From NCBI GenBank assembly GCA_039029355.1, contig JBCCGI010000038.1, positions 10,569-74,568 of the forward strand: a stretch of DNA of 64,000 nucleotides, in the 5' to 3' direction. The position numbers and the translations under genes were made by a program. The stretch is from JBCCGI01 sp039029355. Lineage in GTDB: Bacteria; Planctomycetota; UBA1135; GCA-002686595. Below the pieces are notes generated by a model. The model did not search any database. It saw only the letters and a program-made list of their open reading frames with translations, and had not been told where the DNA came from. This document shows, in pieces, positions 36,270 to 43,813 of this stretch. Within the stretch, counting starts at the first letter, position 1. Each line of letters starts with the position of its first letter.

Positions 36270-36831
36270 GCTCGCCACCGCACTCCTCGCCTGCGCCCTG
36301 CTTCCGAGCTGCCGGTTCCACATGGACGCCATCCGCACGGGTGGCTCGTGGCAGGTCGAGCAGTACGGGGACATCGAGCTCGGCGTGGACGGACGCGGCG
36401 AAGTGCTGGCCTTGCTCGGCCCTCCGGACGAGGTCTTCTACACGCTGAGCGAGGAGGTCTTCCTCTACCGCATGGGGCTCCATCGCGGCAGCGAGTTCCG
36501 GCTCTTGGTCCCGGACGTGTTCATCAACCCCGGCCGGCCGGGGCTGCAGGCGCTGAGCCCCGACTCGTCGGAGCCCACGGCGCTCGCGGCCGAGACGCCC
36601 ATCGTCAGCTTCCTGCGTGGCTTGACCGAGAACCTGACGGGCTTCGCCGCGCCGGTCACCGGCGACCAGGCGCTCTCGCTCCTGAACCGCCAGGTGCGCT
36701 TCGACGTCATCCGGGTGGTGCTGGACCGCGAGACGCACGTGACGCTCTCGAAGGAGCTGATCCGCAACGTCGGGGCGGACGACCTCAGCAGCTTCGTCGG
36801 CGAGACTCTGCTGCTCTCCGGGGACGGCTGA
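36253..36831 (+). CDS. Lipoprotein with BamE-like core, overlapping its neighbour
   Basis: The protein has 192 residues. ATG 36253 lies inside the end of the previous gene, with GAGG nine bases upstream; the signal peptide ends in ALLPSC. A VLALLGPPDEVFYTL stretch near residue 55 parallels the previous lipoprotein, followed by YRMGLHRGSEFRLLVPDVFI. The second half (LRGLTENLTGFAAPVTGDQA, FDVIRVVLDRETHV) is a distinct alpha/beta region without a family I can name. The overlap implies coupled translation and balanced amounts of the two lipoproteins. A stem-loop follows at 36880. Confidence 0.72.
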   Translation: MGLRSKLATALLACALLPSCRFHMDAIRTGGSWQVEQYGDIELGVDGRGEVLALLGPPDEVFYTLSEEVFLYRMGLHRGSEFRLLVPDVFINPGRPGLQALSPDSSEPTALAAETPIVSFLRGLTENLTGFAAPVTGDQALSLLNRQVRFDVIRVVLDRETHVTLSKELIRNVGADDLSSFVGETLLLSGDG

Positions 36832-37313
36832 CGGCGGCGGGCGCGGCGCGGGGCGGCCCCACGCCCCACGCCCCCCGGGCGCCCAGGGTTTCCACCAGCG
36901 GGCTCCCCCTGGGCGACGCTCCCCCCCGGCCCGGGGACGCTCGTGTCGTAGGAAAGCCCATCCCAAATCAGGGTCAGGCGGCGTTTTTGTCCCCCACGGC
37001 GCCCCCGTCCGCGGTTGTTGGTGCGCCGAGGGCGGTGTAAGCTTGCCAGCAGTCCGCCGTGGCTCCGTTTTCTGCAATCAGGCGCGCCGAGTGATGCTCT
37101 CGGCAGCGAAGCCATCAAGAACGAGCGGGCTCGATACAGGCGAGGGTAGGAGCGAGTGTCAGAGCGCGGCGTCGAAATGGTTCACCGGCAAGTGCCGGCG
37201 ATCAAGGTTATGCCCCACCTCCTCCCCCGCGTTCCGCTTGTCTGCGCCGCTTCCCGTTTTCTCGAGTCGTCGGGTCAGCCGAGCATGCACTTTTTCCAAC
37301 TGACCAAAGAACT
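36832..37313. other. Intergenic region upstream of the RRM gene (482 bp)
   Basis: The left part is extremely G/C-rich and holds the hairpin at 36880-36915. The right part is noticeably less GC-rich, ending in CACTTTTTCCAACTGACC just before the RRM start, and probably contains the promoter and an unstructured 5' leader. No credible open frame and no recognised small RNA was found. Confidence 0.4.
36880..36915 (+). terminator. Possible terminator hairpin after the lipoprotein pair
   Basis: CGCCCAGGG and CCCTGGGCG form a perfect 9-bp stem with an 18-nt loop, 48 bp after the second lipoprotein stop. There is no U tract, so it could be only an mRNA-stabilising structure. Confidence 0.35.
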
Positions 37314-37610
37314 ATGACCAAGCGACTCTACGTGGGGAACCTCTCGTGGGATACCACCGAGGACACCCTCCGCGCGACCTTCAGCGGCGGCGGCCGCAAC
37401 GTGACCGACTGCCACATCGTCTCCGACCGTGAGACCGGCCGCCCGCGCGGCTTCGCCTTTGTTGAGCTGGCCAGCGAAGAGGAGGCCCAGCAGGCCATCC
37501 AAGAGCTCGACGGCACCAACCTCGACGGCCGCGACATCCGCGTGAACGAGGCGCAAGAGCGCCAGCGCGGCGGCGGCGGCGGTGGCGGCGGCGGCGGACG
37601 CCGCTGGTAA
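37314..37610 (+). CDS. RRM-domain RNA-binding protein with glycine-rich tail
   Basis: The protein has 98 residues. It is a single RNA recognition motif: RNP2 LYVGNL at residues 5-10 and RNP1 RGFAFVEL at about 45-52, with the aromatic residues that stack on RNA bases present. The C-terminal tail is RQRGGGGGGGGGGRRW. This is the architecture of the cold-responsive Rbp proteins of cyanobacteria, planctomycetes and other bacteria, which bind single-stranded RNA in the cytoplasm. It is monocistronic, with a long less-GC-rich leader and a very strong hairpin downstream, both consistent with high expression. Confidence 0.95.
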   Translation: MTKRLYVGNLSWDTTEDTLRATFSGGGRNVTDCHIVSDRETGRPRGFAFVELASEEEAQQAIQELDGTNLDGRDIRVNEAQERQRGGGGGGGGGGRRW

Positions 37611-37630
37611 TCGCACGCTGAACAACGAGC

Positions 37631-37675
37631 GACGAGGGGCGGGCTCAACGAGAGCCCGCCCCTCGTCTATTTGGG
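37631..37675. terminator. Strong hairpin terminator, likely bidirectional
   Basis: A perfect 16-bp stem (GACGAGGGGCGGGCTC / GAGCCCGCCCCTCGTC) with a 5-nt loop is followed by TATTTGGG on the plus strand and GCTCGTTGTT on the minus strand. It lies between the convergent RRM and beta-helix genes. Confidence 0.82.
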
Positions 37676-37682
37676 TCGCTCG

Positions 37683-39317
37683 CTACGGCCCGTCGGCGGC
37701 GCCCGACTCGAGCGAGAGCTGCCGCAGGTCGCCGAAGAAGTCGTCGATCTCGCCGTAGGCCGCGTCGCCCGCGCCCATCAGCGCGCCGCCGGGCGACGGT
37801 GAGCCGTCCATCGCCGTCGCGTCCCAAGAGACGTCGACGAAGTCCGACAGACCTCCGCCCACCGTGTAGCCGTCCGCGACGCCCTGCACCGCGCCGAACG
37901 CGACGTTGCCCGACACCTCGACGCCGGTCGAGCCGCCGGAGAAGAAGATCGCCTGATCGAACTGGCTGTAGCAGGCGTTGTTCGCGAACACCATCCCCGG
38001 ACGGTCGTCCCAGCTCGTGAGCCGCGCGGCGGGCCCGCCGGAGTTGATGATCGTGTTGTGCACCACCGTCAGGTCGCGCGAGTCGTCCTGGTGGTCGGAG
38101 CTGTAGAAACCGTTCGCGCCGGACATGATCAGGTTGTTGCGAACGATCGCCTCGCCCTGGACCTGCATCACGTTGTCCTGCGAGTTCCAGCACACGTTGC
38201 GCTCGACGATGTTGACCTCCTCGCCGGCCGTGCCATAGACCAGGATGCAGGGGTACTTGGTGTCGTGGACGACGTTCTCGGCGATCCAGGTGCCGTAGGA
38301 GCCCTGCTTCACCTCGATCCCGTCCCCCTGCGAGCCGGCGGTGTCGTAGACGTGGTTCAGCGCGATCACGCTGTGGGCGGACACCGGGTTGCCGAAGTTG
38401 CCGCCGAGGTAGATACCCTCACCCGTACCCGCGGTGCTGTGGATCTCGTTGCGGGTGAAGTAGAGGTGGTCGGTCGGCTCCGAGTTGGCCGCGATCGCGT
38501 TCTGCGCGCAGTCGTGGATGTGGCACTGGTCGATCCATACGTTCGAGCAGGAGAAGAGCCGGAGCGCGATGTCGCCGCTCGTGATCTCGAAGCCGCGCAA
38601 CAGCAGGTAGGCGGCGCCGCCTCCCCCGATGTTGAGGGTGTTCTGGTTCGCGTCCGAGCGCGTGATCACGGGCGTCTCGCCCTCGCGGGCGACGATCCGA
38701 ATCGGCGCCGAGGCGTTGCCCGACACGCTCAGATCGAAGAAGGAGTCCACGGTGTACGTGCCGCCGCCCACTTCGAGCTGCTCGCCAGCCGCGAGGCCCT
38801 GCATCGCCGCCTTCAGGTTGGCGCCGTTCTGTGCGGACGAGAGGCTGCCGTTGTAGTCGAAGGTAAGCTCCGTGCCGACCGGAGCGTCGGCCCAGTCGGG
38901 GAAGTAACGCTCGGGCGAGCCCGGCGCGATCGGCACCATCTGCTCGTCCGACGGCGGGCCCTGGCCCTCGGCGCTGACGGAGGTGATGACGGTGTAGAGG
39001 TCCAGCCCCGACGGGAGGTCCTCGAAGACGTACGGCGGCGACGCGACCTGAACCGACGGAGCCGTCGACGGCGAGAGAGCCGCCGAGAAGCCGAAGTACA
39101 GGAGGTACGACGAGGCGCCGTCCACCGGCTCCCAGTCGATCAACACCTGCCCATTCGAGGTCACGAGGCTGATCGACTCCGGCGGATCCGGACCGCCGAA
39201 CCCGAGATCGTCGGCCCCACTACCCGATCCGCCCGAGCCTCCGGCACAGCCCGCCAGGAGTCCCACGATCCAAGCGCCCGCGAGCCAAACGCGCGGGTCC
39301 CTGCCCCTCATCTCCAT
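37683..39317 (-). CDS. Right-handed beta-helix lipoprotein with fibronectin-III-like domain
   Basis: The protein has 544 residues. ATG 39317 (MEMRGRDPR) leads to a signal peptide ending in VGLLAGC, a good lipobox, followed by a Gly/Ser linker. Residues about 45-125 resemble a fibronectin type III domain (VLIDWEPVDGASSYLLYFGF). The rest is a parallel beta-helix with pectate-lyase-like rungs and NosD-like repeats: LLLRGFEITSGDIALRLFSC, SNVWIDQCHIHDCAQNAIAA, LTVVHNTIINSGG, GMVFANNACYSQFDQAIFFS. Such folds bind or cleave polysaccharides; a catalytic set cannot be assigned by eye. It is divergent from the subtilisin at 39692. Confidence 0.85.
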   Translation of the reverse strand: MEMRGRDPRVWLAGAWIVGLLAGCAGGSGGSGSGADDLGFGGPDPPESISLVTSNGQVLIDWEPVDGASSYLLYFGFSAALSPSTAPSVQVASPPYVFEDLPSGLDLYTVITSVSAEGQGPPSDEQMVPIAPGSPERYFPDWADAPVGTELTFDYNGSLSSAQNGANLKAAMQGLAAGEQLEVGGGTYTVDSFFDLSVSGNASAPIRIVAREGETPVITRSDANQNTLNIGGGGAAYLLLRGFEITSGDIALRLFSCSNVWIDQCHIHDCAQNAIAANSEPTDHLYFTRNEIHSTAGTGEGIYLGGNFGNPVSAHSVIALNHVYDTAGSQGDGIEVKQGSYGTWIAENVVHDTKYPCILVYGTAGEEVNIVERNVCWNSQDNVMQVQGEAIVRNNLIMSGANGFYSSDHQDDSRDLTVVHNTIINSGGPAARLTSWDDRPGMVFANNACYSQFDQAIFFSGGSTGVEVSGNVAFGAVQGVADGYTVGGGLSDFVDVSWDATAMDGSPSPGGALMGAGDAAYGEIDDFFGDLRQLSLESGAADGP

Positions 39318-39691
39318 GCTCTCTACTTCCGGCCGTCGCGGCGGCGCCGCGGGGTTCTTCCCAGACCCGGCCGCGGGGCTCCCATCGCCCCCGGGCACCG
39401 AGCCCCTCAGCGCGCGGCCCTCCGCCGCGCCCCCGGACCATCGGCCCCGCGCTTCGGGCCGATTGAGGCGGAGCCACGCAATCCGGCACGACGCGTGCAC
39501 AGGATTTTCCCGGTGGACGCCTCGCTGCCCTTCCACGGGCCGGGCTCCGGCGGACGGACGGTCCGCGGGGCCGCGCTCGCGGAGGAGAGGCGCCCCCCGA
39601 GGTCCCCGCTGCCCCACGGGGGAACATCCGTAACGAAATCGCCGCGGTACGCCTTGGGCCAGGCGCATCCCGCTGCCCTCCAATCCAAAAG
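39318..39691. other. Intergenic region between divergent exported-protein genes (374 bp)
   Basis: It should contain two divergent promoters. It is G/C-rich apart from short stretches such as GGATTTTCCC and AACGAAATCGCC. I see no credible gene, RNA or repeat. Confidence 0.35.
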
Positions 39692-42082
39692 ATGCACCGA
39701 CGACTCGCTAGCTCCCTGCCCCTGCTCCTTTCCCTCGCGGCCGGCACCGCCGCCGCCCAGGCTCCCCCTCAGGCCGAAGGAGAAGCCCAGGCCGCCTTCG
39801 CCGACCCGGGTCCTCGCTGGACCGGCCGCTGGATCGTCCACGTGAAGCGCGACGCGGCCGTCCACGAGAGCGTCATGAAGCAGCTCGGCGCGCTGCGGCG
39901 CGCGGACGACACCCAGGGCATCCAGGCTCTGGTCCATGACTACGAGCGCACGGTCGAGGTCGGGCACCTGCCCGTCATCGATCGCGCCATCGGGGGCGGC
40001 GCCGTGGTGCTCGAAACCAACTGGCTCTCGGGCACCGTCGTGCTGGCGAACGCTGGCAGCGAGTTGCTCGAAGCCCTCGACGCACGTGCCGACGTGCGAC
40101 TGGTCCAGCCTGACACCTGGGCCGAAGCCCAGATGGAGGTCGCGACCGACGCCGCGCACCACAACTCCGACTTCGCCAACACGCTGCTCACGCCCGCAGG
40201 CGCGAACATCGACGGGTCGGGCGTGACGGTCGCGATCATCGACTCGGGGATCGATGCCGACCACGCCGGATCGTCCCGGCCGCACGCGACCTTCTTCCCG
40301 GGCGGTAACCCCGCCAACCCGACCGGACCGGGCATCGCCGGTAGCCGGATCGTGAGCTCCGAGACCGTCGCCGCGTTCACGTCGCAGTCCGACGAGGACA
40401 CGTTCGGCCACGGCACGCGGATGGCCTCGATCGCGGCGGGAGCGAAGTTCAACTCGCTGCCCGACATCGATGACGCGCCCGCCTTCGGCGCGACGATCCG
40501 TTCGCTGAAGATCAGCGACGACTTCATCGGCGGCGGGCTCGCCTCGACCGTCAGCATGAACAACGCGTTCCAGCAGATCCTGCTCTACCCGGACGTCGTG
40601 GTCGCCAACATGAGCTACGACGGCACGCAGGATCCCGTTGCGTCGCCCAACCAGACGATCGAGTCCGCGACCCTGGCGGACGTCTTCGTGACGCTCTCAG
40701 CCGGGAACTACGGCACCGACCTCGGCTTCGCGCACGCCGCCTTCAACGCGCTCGTCGTCGGCGCCGCGGACGTCCAGACGAAAGAGCCGCTGGTGCTTCC
40801 CGGCTCGGTCATCAGCGCCATCGGGCCGCTCGCGGATGGGCGCACGTACCCGCAGCTGATCGCCGTCGGCGAGGCGCTCACCTGCGCCGACATGGACGAT
40901 GAGGCCGGTTCGATCGACTCCTTCGGGACGTCGGGAGCCGCGGCCCTCACCGCGGGAAGCGCCGCGCTGATCCGCCAGGCCAACCCGTCACTGACGCAGC
41001 TGCAGGTCAAGGCGCTGCTGCTCAACACCTCCGAAGAGGTGGTACTCGGGAACCCCGATGCGGCAGGCTTCGGCTACCTGCGTACCGACCGGGCGGTCGA
41101 GGCCGCCCTGGCCGGCGACGTGGTGCAGGAGACGATCACGACCGGCGTGGTGAAGAAGCACGTGCGCTTCTTCCCCGCGGGTGAGGACGCGACCCTCACC
41201 CTCGTCTGGAACCGCGAGAGCTCGGGCGAGCTCACGATCGACGACCTCGATCTCCGCGTCCGCGACCCGTTCGGCAACCTGATCGCCTGGTCGGCCAGCA
41301 CCGTCGACAACATCGAGCAGATCCGCCTCGAGGCGGTTGAGGGCGGCATCTACGAAGTCGAGGTCGTGCCGATCAAGTTCGACGGCGACGGGATGGCCGA
41401 ATACGCGCTGGCCGGCGTCGACACGATGTCGATCGATCCGAGCTCGTGCACGCCCGGACCGCCGATCCTGCTGCAGCAGAGTCCGCCCGGCGTCCCCGCG
41501 CTGACCCAGGCGATGGGTCCGCCGCTCGTCAACCCGGAGCCGGTGAACACCGTCACGCTCATCGGCTGCAACTTCTCCGGAGCGGCGGTCGTCCAGGTCG
41601 GCAGCAAGTTCATCCCGACCAAGGTGATCGACGACAACACCCTGACCTTCGACCTCGGCATCGCCGAGCAGCTCGGCTCGGTTCCGCTGACGATCATCAA
41701 CGGCAGCGGAGTGCTGAGTGACTTCCTGAACGTGGTGCCGGCGGACAACGTCCTCGCCACCAGCCCGACGATCGACCTGGGGACTCTCTTCCTCAACATC
41801 GGCGGACAGCCGGGCGACTTCTACGCGGTCGCCTTCTCTCCCGAGCTGATTCCGACCGAGATTCCCGGCCTGCTCTCGGTCGACATCGGCAACGCCGCGG
41901 CGAGCCTGTTCCCGCTTCTGTTCGGCAACCTGAACACCGCGAACGGCGTCGAGGAGTTCGTCTTCAACGGCATCCCCGGCATCACCGGCACGCTCTTCCA
42001 CTTCCAGGGCGTCACGCTAGACGCCGCCACGCTGGCGCTCCCGTGGCGGAGCACCAACGTCGGCTCGGTCTTCTACTTCTAA
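39692..42082 (+). CDS. Exported subtilisin-like (S8) serine protease with IPT/TIG and C-terminal module
   Basis: The protein has 796 residues. The signal peptide is MHRRLASSLPLLLSLAAGTAAAQA. A propeptide-like region (about 40-150) precedes the S8 domain with Asp near 184 (VAIIDSGID), His near 240 (FGHGTRMASI) and Ser near 414 (FGTSGAAALTAGSAAL), so the triad is complete. About 470-580 is a P-domain-like beta region (LTIDDLDLRVRDPFGNLIAW). About 600-680 looks like an IPT/TIG domain (VTLIGCNFSGAAVVQVGSKF). The final ~115 residues match the recurrent module, ending ALPWRSTNVGSVFYF. It is secreted and probably degrades proteinaceous matter. It differs from the other subtilisin in the window in having the module at the C-terminus. 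Confidence 0.92.
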   Translation: MHRRLASSLPLLLSLAAGTAAAQAPPQAEGEAQAAFADPGPRWTGRWIVHVKRDAAVHESVMKQLGALRRADDTQGIQALVHDYERTVEVGHLPVIDRAIGGGAVVLETNWLSGTVVLANAGSELLEALDARADVRLVQPDTWAEAQMEVATDAAHHNSDFANTLLTPAGANIDGSGVTVAIIDSGIDADHAGSSRPHATFFPGGNPANPTGPGIAGSRIVSSETVAAFTSQSDEDTFGHGTRMASIAAGAKFNSLPDIDDAPAFGATIRSLKISDDFIGGGLASTVSMNNAFQQILLYPDVVVANMSYDGTQDPVASPNQTIESATLADVFVTLSAGNYGTDLGFAHAAFNALVVGAADVQTKEPLVLPGSVISAIGPLADGRTYPQLIAVGEALTCADMDDEAGSIDSFGTSGAAALTAGSAALIRQANPSLTQLQVKALLLNTSEEVVLGNPDAAGFGYLRTDRAVEAALAGDVVQETITTGVVKKHVRFFPAGEDATLTLVWNRESSGELTIDDLDLRVRDPFGNLIAWSASTVDNIEQIRLEAVEGGIYEVEVVPIKFDGDGMAEYALAGVDTMSIDPSSCTPGPPILLQQSPPGVPALTQAMGPPLVNPEPVNTVTLIGCNFSGAAVVQVGSKFIPTKVIDDNTLTFDLGIAEQLGSVPLTIINGSGVLSDFLNVVPADNVLATSPTIDLGTLFLNIGGQPGDFYAVAFSPELIPTEIPGLLSVDIGNAAASLFPLLFGNLNTANGVEEFVFNGIPGITGTLFHFQGVTLDAATLALPWRSTNVGSVFYF

Positions 42083-42101
42083 ACCGGCCGCCTACGGGGA
42101 A

Positions 42102-42137
42102 GGCCGGGGGCTCGCGTGCGGGCTCCCGGCCGTTTTC
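42102..42137. terminator. Terminator hairpin between convergent genes
   Basis: GGCCGGGGGCTCGC pairs with GGGCTCCCGGCC (wobbles inside) and is followed by GTTTTCG on the plus strand. It lies 20 bp after the subtilisin stop and abuts the stop of the minus-strand SGNH gene. Confidence 0.6.
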
Positions 42138-42138
42138 G

Positions 42139-43707
42139 TTACGGCAAGAGCGCGAGGCGCCGCAGACGGAACGCGATCAGGTGCTCGCCGTCGCCCCAGG
42201 CCACCCAGTTCGACGCGCGCAGGAGCACGTCGACGCAGTCGCGGCCGGCCGCGCCGGGCGGGAGCGCGAGCTCATACGACGCCGCCGGATCCTCGCCTTC
42301 GCCGGGCGCCGCAACGTCGATCGCGCCGGCGTCCTCGCCATCGACCTCGACCGCGATGCGGAGCGGATAGACCGCGCTCGCAGCCGGCAGCCGCTCGAGC
42401 GAGACCTCGAGCCGCGTCGCCCCTTCGCGGCAAAGGCCCGCGAACACGAGCTTGCCCACCGTGCCGTCGCCGAGCAGCCCGCCGTAGACCTGATGGATGC
42501 CCTCGGCCCGGACCAGGTCTACGGCGTCCCGCAGGAAGCGCCGGTACACCGCGTGCAGCTCGTCGAGGAAGGCCTCGTGTCGCGCAGGCGGCAACGGCTC
42601 GAAGCGCCGCTCTGCGTAGCGCTCGTCCTGCGCCGGGAGCCTGGCCGCGTCGGCGCCGGGAAGCCAGCCACGCTCGATCACCAGCTCGGCCATCCAGAGC
42701 GCGCCGGCGCGTAGGCACCGTGCGTTGGCGTGGGGGTCCACGCCCAGCGTGTCCTCGTCGGCGCGCTCGTCCACCAGACCAAGCACCGGGATCTCGGGCG
42801 CCTCGCGCGCGAGCAGGATCTCGAGCTGGCGGTGGAAGTCGCGCCCGAAGGGCAGGACGACGGCCAGCTCGGTTCCACGCGCGGCCAGGTCGCGGTGCAG
42901 GCCCTGGATCGCGTCGAGGAACTCGCGCCAGCGCCGCCGCGACTCGGGCGTGACGCGGGTCCGCAGCGCGTAGTCCACCACGTCCAGCCCGCCGGCCTGC
43001 ACGACCTCGAGCGCGGCGGCGCGCGAGGGTGCGTGCTCCATGGTCTGCACGAGCCGGCTGTGACGCTCGATCGATGCCTGCGGCCGGTCGTCGCTCGGAT
43101 CGACGTCCATGCTGCGCCAGCCGAGCTCGTTCACGATCGTGGCATCGTCGAGGTCGTTGGGCACCGCGACGTAGAGCACGACGTCGGGATCCAGGCGCTC
43201 GACGTGATTCCGGAAGTAGCGGAACGAGCTGCGGAAGTTCCACCCGGCGCAGGCCACCGTGCGCGCGACGGGCCGCGGGGCGCCGGCGGGCAGCGCCGCG
43301 GCGAGCAGCTCCTCGAGCGCGTGGGCGTAGGTCTCGTCGTCCGCGACGCCGTAGCCGAACGCGACCGAGTCGCCGAGCACGACGACGCGCCGCCCCTCCG
43401 GGTCCTCGGCCGGTCCGAGCCGCACGCGGTCGCCGAAGCGGTCGGTCGTCGCCTCGACGCCGACGAAGGTGGCCGTAGCGCCGGCCTTCATGCGGAACTT
43501 GACGTCGGGGTCGCGGTCGAGCGCGTAGGGCCCCTCCGTCAGCGCCGCCCCCGCGTCGCGCTCCCCCATCGCCGCGCCCAGCTGCGGGCCACCCGACCCG
43601 AAGAGCAGTCGATCCACGAGCGACTCGCGGGCCCAAAGGCTGTAGCCGCCCTCGAGCAGCAGGACGGTCAACGCGAGCACCGCCACCGCAAGCAGCGCGC
43701 CCTTCAT
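42139..43707 (-). CDS. Membrane-anchored SGNH/GDSL-type hydrolase
   Basis: The protein has 522 residues from ATG 43707, which gives an immediate hydrophobic N-terminus (MKGALLAVAVLALTVLLLEG); the TTG/GTG starts upstream are less likely. It carries block I VVLGDSVAFGYGV with Ser near 112, a central VLYVAVPNDLDDATIVNELG that stands for the block III Asn region, and a late VDPHANA with the D..H pair near 322-325. These are the catalytic elements of SGNH esterases and acyltransferases. Residues about 440-522 form a beta domain. It is probably periplasmic or membrane-bound and acts on acyl or acetyl groups of carbohydrates; AlgJ/AlgX-like O-acetylation is one possibility. Confidence 0.8.
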   Translation of the reverse strand: MKGALLAVAVLALTVLLLEGGYSLWARESLVDRLLFGSGGPQLGAAMGERDAGAALTEGPYALDRDPDVKFRMKAGATATFVGVEATTDRFGDRVRLGPAEDPEGRRVVVLGDSVAFGYGVADDETYAHALEELLAAALPAGAPRPVARTVACAGWNFRSSFRYFRNHVERLDPDVVLYVAVPNDLDDATIVNELGWRSMDVDPSDDRPQASIERHSRLVQTMEHAPSRAAALEVVQAGGLDVVDYALRTRVTPESRRRWREFLDAIQGLHRDLAARGTELAVVLPFGRDFHRQLEILLAREAPEIPVLGLVDERADEDTLGVDPHANARCLRAGALWMAELVIERGWLPGADAARLPAQDERYAERRFEPLPPARHEAFLDELHAVYRRFLRDAVDLVRAEGIHQVYGGLLGDGTVGKLVFAGLCREGATRLEVSLERLPAASAVYPLRIAVEVDGEDAGAIDVAAPGEGEDPAASYELALPPGAAGRDCVDVLLRASNWVAWGDGEHLIAFRLRRLALLP

Positions 43708-43747
43708 CGGCTTGGCCAGCACGAGCGCATTCTCGCGCCGGGGCGGC

Positions 43748-43787
43748 AAAAAAGAAGGAGGCCGCGGACGAAACGCCCGCGGCCTCC
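43748..43787 (-). terminator. Rho-independent terminator of the FG-GAP gene
   Basis: On the minus strand GGAGGCCGCGGGCG / CGTCCGCGGCCTCC forms a 14-bp stem with a 3-nt loop and one G-U pair, followed by TTCTTTTTTT. It lies 27 bp after the FG-GAP stop at 43814. This is the clearest classical terminator on the minus strand. Confidence 0.88.
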
Positions 43788-43813
43788 TCCGAGAGAAGGG
43801 TCCCTAGCGAGAC

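Noticed and set aside
36181..37077. A 298-codon minus-strand frame over the lipoprotein pair
   Set aside because: It is antisense shadow without a domain. The plus-strand lipoproteins have signal peptides and lipoboxes.
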